Source of the DNA: JAZDCZ01 sp046757925
GTDB taxonomy: Bacteria; Gemmatimonadota; Gemmatimonadetes; Gemmatimonadales; GWC2-71-9
Assembly: GCA_046757925.1 (NCBI GenBank)
Contig: JBHHZE010000006.1
Coordinates: 31,890 to 95,889 of the forward strand
Length of the DNA: 64,000 nt
Reading direction: 5' to 3'
The position numbers were made by a program, and so were the translations under genes. Shown here piece after piece: positions 53,509 through 61,097 of this stretch; positions within the stretch are counted from its first letter, which is position 1; the number at the start of each line of letters is the position of its first letter. A model generated the notes under the pieces. It saw only the letters and a program-made list of their open reading frames with translations, did no database searches and was not told the origin of the DNA.

Positions 53509-53798
53509 GGATCGTCTGGTCCCCGCTATCGCTTGACCGCGCGGAGGAGGCCGCCAGATACATTGCAGAACGAAGGGCTACCGCAGCAACGCGGTGGATC
53601 GACGAACTTTTTCACGCCGTCGATCGGTCGCGTGAATTCCCGTTCAGCGGGAGGATGGTTCCCGAGTTCGAGCGAGACGATCTGCGCGAGTTGATTGTGG
53701 ATTCCGTGCGGGTCGTTTGTCGTATCGAAGACACTCGGGTCTTGATCCTCACGGTAAGACCGACCGGCAGTCTTGCCTCGGTGCCATCGTGGCGTTAG
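53505..53798 (+). CDS. RelE/ParE-family toxin
   Basis: A 97-residue toxin of the RelE/ParE fold. The N-terminal helix pattern IVWSPLSLDRAEEAARYI, the middle FPFSGRMVPEF and strands RELIVDSVRVVCRIEDTRVLILTVRP are typical. GTG 53505 lies inside the antitoxin stop. The C-terminus after ILTVRP (TGSLASVPSWR) does not look like the usual ending with V-x-H-x-R-x-x, so a small change near the end is possible. If active it acts on the ribosome (RelE) or gyrase (ParE); which cannot be told. Confidence 0.82.
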   Translation: MRIVWSPLSLDRAEEAARYIAERRATAATRWIDELFHAVDRSREFPFSGRMVPEFERDDLRELIVDSVRVVCRIEDTRVLILTVRPTGSLASVPSWR

Positions 53799-53825
53799 GT
53801 TCCACAATGGTACCGAAAAGGAACC
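53798..53825. promoter_or_regulatory. Inverted repeat GGTTCC...GGAACC before the second antitoxin
   Basis: Arms GGTTCC (53798-53803) and GGAACC (53820-53825) lie 16 nt apart, and the right arm overlaps the ribosome site (AAGGAAC) of the following antitoxin gene. It could be an antitoxin operator or a translational control hairpin. Confidence 0.35.
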
Positions 53826-53828
53826 GAC

Positions 53829-54071
53829 ATGCCAACGTTGACTATCAAGGGCCTGCCTCCACCACTCTACCGGCGGCTGAAGACCCAAGCCGCCACACAT
53901 CGCCGTAGCCTCAACAGCGAGATCATCGCATGCCTTGAACGCAGTCTGGCGGCCGGTCCGGTTGAGGCTGGCAGCTGGCTCCAAGAGGTCAGGGCGTTTC
54001 GCGCCCGAGCTGCAGTCCGTCCGTTGACGCAACGCGAGCTCAGTGCGGCCAAGAAGGCCGGACGTGCATGA
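53829..54071 (+). CDS. FitA/Arc-like ribbon-helix-helix antitoxin
   Basis: An 80-residue protein with the Arc/MetJ-type RHH pattern at the N-terminus: LTIKGLPPPLYRRLKTQAATHRRSLNSEIIACLE-type block (for example LNSEIIACLE near residue 28). Such short proteins precede PIN toxins in FitAB/VapBC modules. The C-terminus (LTQRELSAAKKAGRA) is charged and probably toxin-binding. ATG 53829 follows AAGGAAC; the gene overlaps the toxin by 4 nt. Confidence 0.82.
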   Translation: MPTLTIKGLPPPLYRRLKTQAATHRRSLNSEIIACLERSLAAGPVEAGSWLQEVRAFRARAAVRPLTQRELSAAKKAGRA

Positions 54072-54478
54072 TCGTCGCGGACGCCAACCTGATCGCCGAT
54101 CTGTTGCTGGGAGGACGCGAGGCGAAGGTGGCGGAGACGGTGTTGGAGCTTGATGCGATTTGGACTGCCCCAGTCCTCTGGCGTAGTGAATTCCGCAGTA
54201 TTCTCGCTGCCTACATGCGCCAGCGCGATCTATCGATCAGCGATGCATGGCGGGCGCACGAACTGGCGGAACGGTTGTTTGTTGGACGTGAGTTCTCTAT
54301 TGGCGGCGAAGTCGTACTCCGATTGGTTGCGGACTCGCGGTGTTCGGCTTATGACTGCGAATACGTGGCGCTGGCTCAGGACCTGGCGGCGCCGCTGGTG
54401 ACCCGCGATCGGCAGGTGCTGCGCGAGTTTCCTGCCGTGGCAGTAACTCCAAAGCGCTTCATCGCGGACAACGCCTGA
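54068..54478 (+). CDS. PIN-domain toxin (FitB/VapC-like)
   Basis: A 136-residue PIN-domain nuclease. The acidic residues appear in IVADANLIADLLL, WRSEFRSILA, SAYDCEYVALA and LVTRDRQVLREFP, the pattern of metal-dependent VapC/FitB toxins. ATG 54068 overlaps the antitoxin by 4 nt. This is the third toxin-antitoxin module within 5.4 kb. It is not closely similar to the other PIN toxin at 49131-49583. Confidence 0.85.
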   Translation: MIVADANLIADLLLGGREAKVAETVLELDAIWTAPVLWRSEFRSILAAYMRQRDLSISDAWRAHELAERLFVGREFSIGGEVVLRLVADSRCSAYDCEYVALAQDLAAPLVTRDRQVLREFPAVAVTPKRFIADNA

Positions 54479-54535
54479 AACCTTTGTTGATGCTCTCCAC
54501 GAACTCGACGGGACAACATGGAAGGAGCGCCCCGA

Positions 54536-55813
54536 ATGAAACAACTGGGCCTGGCAGTAGGATGCGCCCTAATCGTGACGACCATGTCGTGCGACAAGAG
54601 GCAAGACGTTCAGCGGATTACCCGTACGGAGTTCGGCAAAGATGGCGCAGTGACGGTCGAACTGGATCCGGTTGCCATCACCGAGCCGCCAAGGGGGTGG
54701 ACAATTGCCGCCCAGCCAAGCGTCGTCATCGGGGGAGACGAGTCCCGCAATGAATACCAACTTTCCAACCCTGTAGATGCCACGCGCCTGTCCGACGGAC
54801 AGATCGTTATCGCCGACCGAGGGAGTGCGTCGCTTCGCTGGTACGATCGCGATGGACGTTATCTCCGCGACGTTGGACGCCTGGGAGAGGGACCGGGAGA
54901 GTTCCAACACCTGAGATGGATCGATCGTTGGGGTAGTGACTCCGTGATAGCCTACGACTTGAGCCTCAGACGTGTGTCGGTGTTCGGGCCGGGCGGAGAG
55001 CTTACGTGGTCGGCGTCGGCCGGCGAGTTGCCGCTGCTGCAGGAGTTCAGCCCGTTGCAGGTCCTGGGCGATGGGCTGTTACTGGCCATGAAGTGGGGAT
55101 CCCAATCGGCTGCCGCTACTGCGGGTTTCCGGCAGCGTGAACGCCAGCTGTATGTTTTGGACCTTGCCGCGGGAAGTGTAGCGCCAGCCCCGCTCCGGTG
55201 GGTTGGCGCATTCTATTATCAGGAGTTTCTACCACCCCGTGCCCCGTACTTGGATATTCCCGTTCCGTTCGCCCCGGTCATGGAATACGGGGCCGGCAAC
55301 GGACGAATGGTGGCAGGCGAGACCTCCTCGCTGGATTTCCAAGTATACGATGCCGGCGGTCAACCACTGTGGGAGCTGTCGGTGGATCATGCAGCTCGCA
55401 AAGCGACGTCGGGTGAGCAGTCGTGGGCACGTCAAGCGCTCGAGCGCCGCTCGTCGAACCCCGCGATCCAGCGTACGGTGGCCCGGGCGCTGCGCGAAAT
55501 CGATCTCGCCGTAGACGTACCGCTCTTCGGCCGGCGGGCGTGGGAGCGAGTGCCGTCGCCCAAGCCGGAGTTCCGATCGATTCTCGTCGATAGCGACGGT
55601 AACATCTGGATTCTCGGGTACGTCGCAAACGACCAAGAGCAACGTCCGTGGATGGTGCTTTCGGACGACGGCGAATGGTTGGGGCGGGTCGTGCTTCCCG
55701 CCGCACTGGAACCGTTTGAAATCGGGCACGACTTCGTGTTGGGATTGACGGAGCGGACGGATGGTGATACCGCTGTCGTGCTCTACGAAATGGTTCGATC
55801 CGGAAAACACTAG
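54536..55813 (+). CDS. Six-bladed beta-propeller lipoprotein
   Basis: A 425-residue predicted lipoprotein: signal sequence ending TTMSC (Cys19). The body carries repeated NHL-like blade patterns, such as DATRLSDGQIVIADRGSASLRWYDRDGRYLRDVG (residues 81-114, with its glycine-rich GEGPGEF turn) and SILVDSDGNIWILGY near residue 350. Such BF4934-like propellers are common exported proteins in Gemmatimonadota and Bacteroidota; their ligands are unknown. ATG 54536 is chosen because GAAGGAG lies 8 nt upstream. Confidence 0.75.
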   Translation: MKQLGLAVGCALIVTTMSCDKRQDVQRITRTEFGKDGAVTVELDPVAITEPPRGWTIAAQPSVVIGGDESRNEYQLSNPVDATRLSDGQIVIADRGSASLRWYDRDGRYLRDVGRLGEGPGEFQHLRWIDRWGSDSVIAYDLSLRRVSVFGPGGELTWSASAGELPLLQEFSPLQVLGDGLLLAMKWGSQSAAATAGFRQRERQLYVLDLAAGSVAPAPLRWVGAFYYQEFLPPRAPYLDIPVPFAPVMEYGAGNGRMVAGETSSLDFQVYDAGGQPLWELSVDHAARKATSGEQSWARQALERRSSNPAIQRTVARALREIDLAVDVPLFGRRAWERVPSPKPEFRSILVDSDGNIWILGYVANDQEQRPWMVLSDDGEWLGRVVLPAALEPFEIGHDFVLGLTERTDGDTAVVLYEMVRSGKH

Positions 55814-56111
55814 GCCCCCGTTGGGGCGTCACCAGGGGCGAAGGACAACGTGTAAAGGACATCCCCTGGTAGCGACTTTCGGGTGGCGGATCGGTGAGAC
55901 CCCAAGTCCCAGGTGAGGAACTGCACCGATGGCAAACCCGATGTGGTCAGAGCCATACTGGTGGCTCTGCGTCATCAAGTAAAGCGACAAGCTCTTGTAG
56001 GTGCCGGATTGTCCGCGTAACTTGAGTAACACATGACGGGTACACTTCTAGTTCAGCTTTAAGCTCGCGGAGAGTGAAGATGCAGTTCGGGTCCCGGCGC
56101 GCTCTTTACTG
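55814..56111. other. Gene-free stretch with several inverted repeats
   Basis: A 298-nt region. Just after the propeller stop is a GCCCC-CGTT-GGGGC hairpin (55814-55827), a candidate terminator lacking a T-run. A perfect ACCAGGGG/CCCCTGGT pair (55831-55838 and 55863-55870) and a strong hairpin at 55948-55969 follow. At the end lies a possible 11-codon leader frame. I see no longer gene on either strand. Confidence 0.45.
55948..55969. repeat. Perfect hairpin CAGAGCCA-TACTGG-TGGCTCTG
   Basis: An 8-bp perfect stem with a 6-nt loop in the middle of a gene-free stretch. It has no T-run, so it is not a standard terminator; a regulatory RNA element or protein site are alternatives. Confidence 0.5.
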
Positions 56112-56115
56112 GTGA
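56080..56115 (+). CDS. Possible 11-codon leader peptide
   Basis: ATG 56080 with GGAGAG 5 nt upstream opens a frame of eleven codons (MQFGSRRALYW) whose TGA overlaps the GTG start of the downstream lipoprotein. The ribosome site belongs to this short frame and not to the lipoprotein, which has none of its own. It could therefore couple translation of the lipoprotein. Very short frames arise by chance, so confidence is low. Confidence 0.3.
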   Translation: MQFGSRRALYW

Positions 56116-56411
56116 AGCGTCGCTGCTGGCTCGTAGCTGTAGTAGTCATAGGAGGGTGCAGCGGCACAACAGACCCGCTGCAATCTCGTCAGCAGGCGGT
56201 GGTCAGCGGTTCTATCGAGTTCCTTAATTTCGAGGGCGGTTGCTGGGCGATAAAACTCTCCGATGATATTCGCTACCAGCCCACCAACCTGCCTGACGAG
56301 TTCCGCAAAGATGGTCTCTCGATCCGGGCCGAACTGAAGCGGCGCGATGACTTGGCAAGCATCTGCCAGTTCGGAACAATTGTCGAGATCATTTGGATTC
56401 GTGCTGGCTAG
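56112..56411 (+). CDS. Small lipoprotein of unknown function
   Basis: A 99-residue predicted lipoprotein: KRRCWLVAVVVIGGC gives a signal sequence with lipobox IGGC (Cys16). The remainder (GSIEFLNFEGGCWAIKLSDD, then YQPTNLPDEFRKDGL and RDDLASICQFGTIVEIIWI) looks like a small beta-barrel with two cysteines that may pair. I have the impression of a recurring short exported domain in related bacteria but cannot name a family. GTG 56112 overlaps the end of a possible leader frame. Confidence 0.65.
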   Translation: MKRRCWLVAVVVIGGCSGTTDPLQSRQQAVVSGSIEFLNFEGGCWAIKLSDDIRYQPTNLPDEFRKDGLSIRAELKRRDDLASICQFGTIVEIIWIRAG

Positions 56412-56462
56412 CCTACCCAGTTGTAGCAGCGGGGATAATCGGAGTTTCCACGGAGGGTGCCA

Positions 56463-57164
56463 ATGAATCTGGAAGGTGCAATTGCGTTGGTGACGGGTGG
56501 CGGCGAGGGCATCGGCAAGGGGGTTGCCCGAGCTCTCAAAGCCGAGGGAGCTAAGGTCACGATCACGGGCCGGCGCGAGGATGTTTTGGGTGCCACGGCA
56601 GCCGAGCTGGGAGTAGATTCTGTTGTCGGTGATGTGGGCAACGAGGCCGATGCTGTCCGGACGCTGGCCGCCGTAATAGACAAGCACGGACGCCTCGACA
56701 TTCTGGTCAACAATGCAGGATTCGGTATCTTCAACGCGCTGGTCGACATGGAGCTTGCCGAGTTGGAGAGCGTGTTTCGCACCAATGTATTCGGTGCCTT
56801 TCTGATGGCGCGAGAGGCGGCACGTCAGTTCATCAAGCAGGAGAGCGGGGCGCTGATCAATATCTCGTCCACATCGGGCCTCAAGGGGGGCCGCGGGGGC
56901 ACCGCGTACAGCTCGTCCAAGTTCGCCTTGAGGGGCATGACCGACTGTTGGCGCGATGAGCTACGGCGGCACAACGTGCGCGTCATGCTGGTAAACCCGA
57001 GCGAAGTGATGACCCAGTTCGCAGCCACGGCCGGCCGCAAACAGGAGACTTCAGATAAGAAACTGCGACCGTCCGAAATAGCCGACGCGATCGTCGGGGC
57101 GCTCAGGATTGATGACCGCGGCTTCATCCCCGAGTTCTCGGTCTTCGCTACCAATCCGTTCTAG
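56463..57164 (+). CDS. Short-chain dehydrogenase/reductase
   Basis: A 233-residue classical SDR. The cofactor loop TGGGEGIGKGVA (near residue 11), NNAGFGIFN, the catalytic serine in INISSTSGLKGG and YSSSKFALRG are all present, so it should be an active NAD(P)-dependent oxidoreductase. A GRRED stretch near residue 37 (an arginine after the second strand) suggests NADPH use. ATG 56463 has GGAGGG 5 nt upstream; GTG 56457 is less likely. The stop shares a base with the GTG of the next gene. Confidence 0.9.
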   Translation: MNLEGAIALVTGGGEGIGKGVARALKAEGAKVTITGRREDVLGATAAELGVDSVVGDVGNEADAVRTLAAVIDKHGRLDILVNNAGFGIFNALVDMELAELESVFRTNVFGAFLMAREAARQFIKQESGALINISSTSGLKGGRGGTAYSSSKFALRGMTDCWRDELRRHNVRVMLVNPSEVMTQFAATAGRKQETSDKKLRPSEIADAIVGALRIDDRGFIPEFSVFATNPF

Positions 57165-57673
57165 TGCCCGAACTGACCATCGAGCTGAAGAAAACCAAGG
57201 ACGGCTCGACAGCCTTGAGTTGCAAGCGCGCCGATGGTTCGGTCACCTGGCAGCACCACAAGGCCACGCAGGGCCCGTTCTTTTCACTACATGATCTCAC
57301 CCACTACGCGGTCGAGACTGTCTTGGGATATCGGGAGGGTTTCTTCGGGTTGGTGGCAGGCGGTTGGGACATCTCGGATTTCGAGAAGCGCGGTGCTATT
57401 GCAATGCTGCCGCGTGAGGCTCAGATGGCCGAGGTGATCGTGGGTTTCTTGGATACGGAGCGCGCTTCGCGGAGTCGCTGGCCGGCGGCCGATTTCAATG
57501 CACACCTGGCCACACACTGCGCACAACATGGGATCGATCACGTCGCCCAGCTCACTGATGACTCGTTGAACCGTACTCGCGATCTTCGCAGCAAGTTGTT
57601 TGCGCGTTGGGGGTCGCTTGCGATAGGAGAAACTCTGACGTTGGAGTTTGCACGCGGTGACCGCGTGAGTTGA
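57164..57673 (+). CDS. Conserved protein of unknown function
   Basis: A 169-residue soluble protein starting with GTG at the SDR stop. A distinctive block PFFSLHDLTHYAVETVLGYREGFFGLVAGGWDISDF-type stretch (for example SLHDLTHYAVETVLG near residue 43) has two histidines three apart, a possible metal site. The C-terminal half is helical (LNRTRDLRSKLFARW). I recall similar sequences only as uncharacterised proteins. Tight coupling with the SDR suggests a shared pathway; function unknown. Confidence 0.65.
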   Translation: MPELTIELKKTKDGSTALSCKRADGSVTWQHHKATQGPFFSLHDLTHYAVETVLGYREGFFGLVAGGWDISDFEKRGAIAMLPREAQMAEVIVGFLDTERASRSRWPAADFNAHLATHCAQHGIDHVAQLTDDSLNRTRDLRSKLFARWGSLAIGETLTLEFARGDRVS

Positions 57674-57702
57674 GCCTTGTCGAGCGGCTCGGTGGAGAAG
57701 AA

Positions 57703-58017
57703 ATGGTACGAGTGACAAGATCTCGCCTTGCAAAGGCGGCTGCACGGCGCCTCTTGGCGGAATGTTTCGCAGAGCGAGGATATATCCGCCGACCCAACAA
57801 GGCCCGTTTCGATGAAGGGTCCGAGGGGTACAAGAAAGGTACCGAGGTTCGGCTGGTGCTCGACACACGAGCGGAACTGCGGGAAGTGCGGCGTGCCTTA
57901 AGGCGCGTGGGATTCTATCCTAGCAAAATGTTTATGAAGCACGGCCGCTACGTGCAGCCCGTGTACGGCGACGAGGCGGAAGAGTGGTTCAGGCGCGCGA
58001 GCGCACGGAAGTCATGA
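57703..58017 (+). CDS. Small basic protein of unknown function
   Basis: A 104-residue arginine-rich protein (RSRLAKAAARRLLAECFAERGYIRR at the N-terminus). The second half (RLVLDTRAELREVRRALRRVGFYPSKMF, then KHGRYVQPVYGDEAEEWFRR) has a regular strand-helix-strand look that recurs in small uncharacterised bacterial proteins. I use ATG 57703 with GGAGAAG just upstream; TTG 57670 at the previous stop is the alternative. It ends 6 nt inside the end of the convergent kinase gene. Confidence 0.6.
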   Translation: MVRVTRSRLAKAAARRLLAECFAERGYIRRPNKARFDEGSEGYKKGTEVRLVLDTRAELREVRRALRRVGFYPSKMFMKHGRYVQPVYGDEAEEWFRRASARKS

Positions 58018-59910
58018 CGTGGTACCACCCAACAGGGCTTTCACATCCTGCTGTCCCTCGAGCAGTCGATCTACTTGATCTGCGAGGTCCCGTGCGGCAC
58101 CCAACTGGGTGGTGACGCTGTCCAATTGCACCGTACCCGCCTTGAGGCGCAGAAGGTCGATACGCACGTTTTCGAGAGCGGCGACTGTGTCGGCAAGTCG
58201 ACGCTGGGCTTCGGCCCGCGATCTTCGAATGCGATCGGCGGCGCGCTCCCTCTGACCGGCGAGCGAGTCTGCTGCAATCGCGTCGCCCGCAATGTCTTGG
58301 CCTCCGTAACCCAATAGGTCATCCAACTCGTCGATCCACCGGCGCATGCGCTGGGCGTCCGCTTCGAGTCCCGCTACTACCTGGGGCAGGTCGGACATCG
58401 CCGCCCGCGTTTCCTTGGGCAGAGACGCGAATATGTTTTCTATTGCGGTTCCAATAGCGATCTCGGTAGGCCGGGCGGTAAGCGCCGGTGCTCTGTCCGG
58501 CTTCTGGAGCCCAATGCCCGAAAACTTGAACAACCAGGTGCCTATTCGCCCGCGCCAGAACTTCAGCCGCGCCTTGGCGCGGCGCTCCGTCCGCTTGCCG
58601 GCAGCCGACCCCATGAGGGAGGCACCGACCACGAGAGCGATCGTCGGGAGGCCCAACCATGGCACCACGAACATTCCGGCCACGCCCAGCCCAGCCAGAC
58701 CCAAGGAGGCGTAAGCGGCGCCACGGAGTCTGCGCGCCGTCTCAACGTAGCTCTTGCCATACAGGAACTCGAGTTCCTCATCGCGCGATGCTAGATCGGC
58801 CTCCAGCGCCCGCACAATGTCCGATTGCTCGTATCCCGTCTTGAGCACGCGACGTACTCGGCGACCAACCGCAGCCAAGGGGTATGCTAGCACGGTCGCC
58901 GCGATTCCCGCAGCAGCTAGTTGGACGGCCGGGACCCCCGATAAAATCAGCGGCGGGCCGAGCCACAACGTGCCCAGGACGTAGAGAGGCCAGGACCGTC
59001 TGATACTGTCCTTCTTCGATTCCTCCATAAACACGCGCACGGCAATCGGCAGTTCACGCCTCTTCTCCAATGATTCGCTCAACGCCTGCGCTACCGCCTC
59101 GCCGGTTTGAGGCCGTTCAGCCGGATCCTTACGCAAGCATCGATCGACCAGTGCGGCAAGCGGGCGCGGGACACCTGGTGCCACGTCCAGGAGTTTGGGC
59201 GGTGTAGTGCGGATGTGGCCGCTCAGTATTTCTTGCGGAGTCGAGTCGTCGAACGGCAGGCGACCCGAAAGCATAACGAAAGCGACGATCCCAAGTGAAT
59301 AGATATCACTGCGCGCGTCTACCGGCTGGCCCGTGGCCTGTTCCGGGCTCATGAACTCAGGCGTCCCGGTAATCTCGCCGATGTCTCGGTGCGACATTGC
59401 ATCGGCGACCTCGGCAATCCCGAAATCGGTGACCAATGTACGTCCGCCATCTTCCTCGATCAGAATGTTGTCCGGTTTGATGTCACGGTGTATCACGCCG
59501 TGGCCATGCGCGTGGAGGAGGGCCCAAGAGATCTCGCGCAGTATCGGCAGTGCCTTGTCGGGGGAGAGTGGCCCCTTATCGTGCAGCAACTGCCTAAGAG
59601 TTATCCCCTGGACATACGCCATCACGAAGAAAACAAAGCGGTCGATCTCTTCGACCGAAATGATGGGAACGATGTTGGGGTGTGAGAGTTTTGCCGCCGT
59701 GCGGGCTTCACGCAGAAAACGCTCTCGCAGGTCGGGTACGGCGGCTAAGTTCGGCGGCAGCAGCTTGAGGGCCACGGGACGGTCCAGGCTCACCTCGCGC
59801 GCCAGATACACGATCCCCATCCCGCCACGTCCGAGTTCACGTTCGAGCGAGTAGCGGCCCGCGACGGCCTGTTGCAGGTCCAGCAGCTCGGAACTCAGTG
59901 TCTCGGGCAT
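58012..59910 (-). CDS. PknB-like serine/threonine protein kinase with membrane and coiled-coil tail
   Basis: A 632-residue protein. Residues 18-290 are a Hanks-type kinase with all key motifs: GRGGMGIVYLA (P-loop), VALKLL (lysine), VIHRDIKPDNIL (catalytic loop), DFGIAEV and MSPEQATG. Hydrophobic segments follow near 310-350 and 405-440; the last 150 residues are helical and charged (AEAQRRLADTVAALENVRIDLLRL), likely coiled coil. No extracellular PASTA domain is present. ATG 59910 lies 6 nt after a CACAAT -10-like box. The kinase probably senses an internal or membrane cue; ligand and targets are unknown. It is divergent from ispF. Confidence 0.9.
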   Translation of the reverse strand: MPETLSSELLDLQQAVAGRYSLERELGRGGMGIVYLAREVSLDRPVALKLLPPNLAAVPDLRERFLREARTAAKLSHPNIVPIISVEEIDRFVFFVMAYVQGITLRQLLHDKGPLSPDKALPILREISWALLHAHGHGVIHRDIKPDNILIEEDGGRTLVTDFGIAEVADAMSHRDIGEITGTPEFMSPEQATGQPVDARSDIYSLGIVAFVMLSGRLPFDDSTPQEILSGHIRTTPPKLLDVAPGVPRPLAALVDRCLRKDPAERPQTGEAVAQALSESLEKRRELPIAVRVFMEESKKDSIRRSWPLYVLGTLWLGPPLILSGVPAVQLAAAGIAATVLAYPLAAVGRRVRRVLKTGYEQSDIVRALEADLASRDEELEFLYGKSYVETARRLRGAAYASLGLAGLGVAGMFVVPWLGLPTIALVVGASLMGSAAGKRTERRAKARLKFWRGRIGTWLFKFSGIGLQKPDRAPALTARPTEIAIGTAIENIFASLPKETRAAMSDLPQVVAGLEADAQRMRRWIDELDDLLGYGGQDIAGDAIAADSLAGQRERAADRIRRSRAEAQRRLADTVAALENVRIDLLRLKAGTVQLDSVTTQLGAARDLADQVDRLLEGQQDVKALLGGTTS

Positions 59911-59916
59911 CAATAG

Positions 59917-59945
59917 ATTGTGCAGCGAGCTTCGCTCTTAGGCAA
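59917..59945 (-). promoter_or_regulatory. Predicted promoter of the kinase gene
   Basis: On the minus strand TTGCCT (59945-59940), a 17-nt spacer and CACAAT (59922-59917) are followed by 6 nt and the kinase ATG. No ribosome site is present. Confidence 0.5.
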
Positions 59946-59954
59946 GCTCCCACC

Positions 59955-59983
59955 TTCCAAACCGGGGCGCAAATCAATATGAT
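59955..59983 (+). promoter_or_regulatory. Predicted promoter of ispF
   Basis: TATGAT (59978-59983) lies 6 nt before ATG 59990, with a weak TTCCAA (59955-59960) 17 nt upstream and no ribosome site. It is divergent from the kinase promoter; the two -10 boxes are 56 nt apart. Confidence 0.5.
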
Positions 59984-59989
59984 CCGATC

Positions 59990-60469
59990 ATGCGACAGAG
60001 ATTCGGAATAGGGTACGACTCCCACGTTTTCGGGGCGAAGCGGCCATTGGTACTGGGTGGTGTAGAAATCGAACACGACAGCGGCCTCAAGGGACATTCT
60101 GACGGGGATGCCGTCGCCCACGCGCTGATCGATGCCCTGCTCGGGGCGGTTGCAATGGGCGATATAGGCCAGCTCTTTCCCAACACGGACAAACGCTGGG
60201 AAAACGCGAATTCACTGGAGATGCTCGCCGAAGTGAAACGCCGAGTTACCGCGGCCAGTTACACGATCGTGAACGTAGATGTTACCGTCATTACCGAAAC
60301 CCCAAAACTGAATCCCCATATCGCGGCCATGCGCGAGAACGTCGCACGAACGCTGGGTATTGGAGTGGGAGCGGTGTCCGTCAAGGCCAAGACCAACGAA
60401 AAGATGGATACGGTAGGGAAGGGAAAGGGACTTCAAGTCTTCGCTATCGCGTCGGTGGGAGGGGCCTAG
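59990..60469 (+). CDS. ispF: 2-C-methyl-D-erythritol 2,4-cyclodiphosphate synthase
   Basis: A 159-residue trimeric enzyme of the non-mevalonate isoprenoid pathway, which supplies precursors for the menaquinone side chain. Metal ligands are seen in FGIGYDSHVF (Asp10, His12) and KGHSDGDAVAHALIDALLGA (a later His). The family blocks IGQLFPNTD and VSVKAKTNEKMDTVGKGKGLQ follow. Length is typical. ATG 59990 directly follows a promoter-like -10 box. A DedA gene follows closely. Confidence 0.96.
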   Translation: MRQRFGIGYDSHVFGAKRPLVLGGVEIEHDSGLKGHSDGDAVAHALIDALLGAVAMGDIGQLFPNTDKRWENANSLEMLAEVKRRVTAASYTIVNVDVTVITETPKLNPHIAAMRENVARTLGIGVGAVSVKAKTNEKMDTVGKGKGLQVFAIASVGGA

Positions 60470-60524
60470 TCCGATAGAATACCTGCTGCAGCAGTTCCCA
60501 TCCTTACCACCAACGGTTCTCTAT

Positions 60525-61097
60525 ATGAGCGTTGCCGTGTTGGCCGCTGTCGAAAACCTGTTCCCACCCATTCCGGCCGACACTGCCGTGGCACTCGGCG
60601 CGTTCCTATCGAACACCGGAGCTGTCTCCGCTTGGGGTATCTTTGGTGTAACCTGGATCGCCAACGTGGGATCTGCGATCGGCGTATATGTGGCCGCCCG
60701 AACGATCGGGCGCGATTTCTTCAAGGGTCGCCTCGGCGCGCGGCTCCTAAGGCCCGAGTCACTCAACCGCCTGGAGAAGCTCTACAACCGACACGGCACG
60801 TGGGGAATATTTCTGAGCAGGTTCGTTCCAGGCGTGCGAGCGGTGATACCGCCGTTTGCGGGCATTGCCGGACTGGGTTGTGTGACGGCGCTCGTTCCCA
60901 TGGCTTTGGCATCAGCAATCTGGTACGGCACTCTGACTTTCATCGCCGCCAAGCTATTGTTGAAACTGGATGACATTCCCGTACTGCTCGCCCGCGTGAA
61001 CCGGGCTGGAATCGCCATCTTGAGTGTAGTCACTGTCGGTCTGTTAGCCTGGTTCCTCTGGAGCAGGTGGCAGCGACGGGGAACGGGGCAAGCATGA
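60525..61097 (+). CDS. DedA family membrane protein
   Basis: A 190-residue (from the first ATG) membrane protein of the DedA/SNARE-associated family, with motifs ENLFPPIPADTAVALGAFL and SRFVPGVRAVIPPFAGIAG (the conserved R/P-rich re-entrant loop). DedA proteins act in membrane lipid or ion homeostasis; undecaprenyl-phosphate recycling is reported for some members. The reading frame and family-like sequence (PIEYLLQQFPSLPPTVLY) continue upstream of ATG 60525 to about 60471, but no ATG, GTG or TTG is present there; see the finding. Its stop overlaps xerD by 4 nt. Confidence 0.85.
   Translation: MSVAVLAAVENLFPPIPADTAVALGAFLSNTGAVSAWGIFGVTWIANVGSAIGVYVAARTIGRDFFKGRLGARLLRPESLNRLEKLYNRHGTWGIFLSRFVPGVRAVIPPFAGIAGLGCVTALVPMALASAIWYGTLTFIAAKLLLKLDDIPVLLARVNRAGIAILSVVTVGLLAWFLWSRWQRRGTGQA

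Noticed and set aside
55829..56032. 67-codon minus-strand frame after the propeller gene
   Set aside because: It overlaps the hairpins, has no ribosome site and shows no family resemblance.
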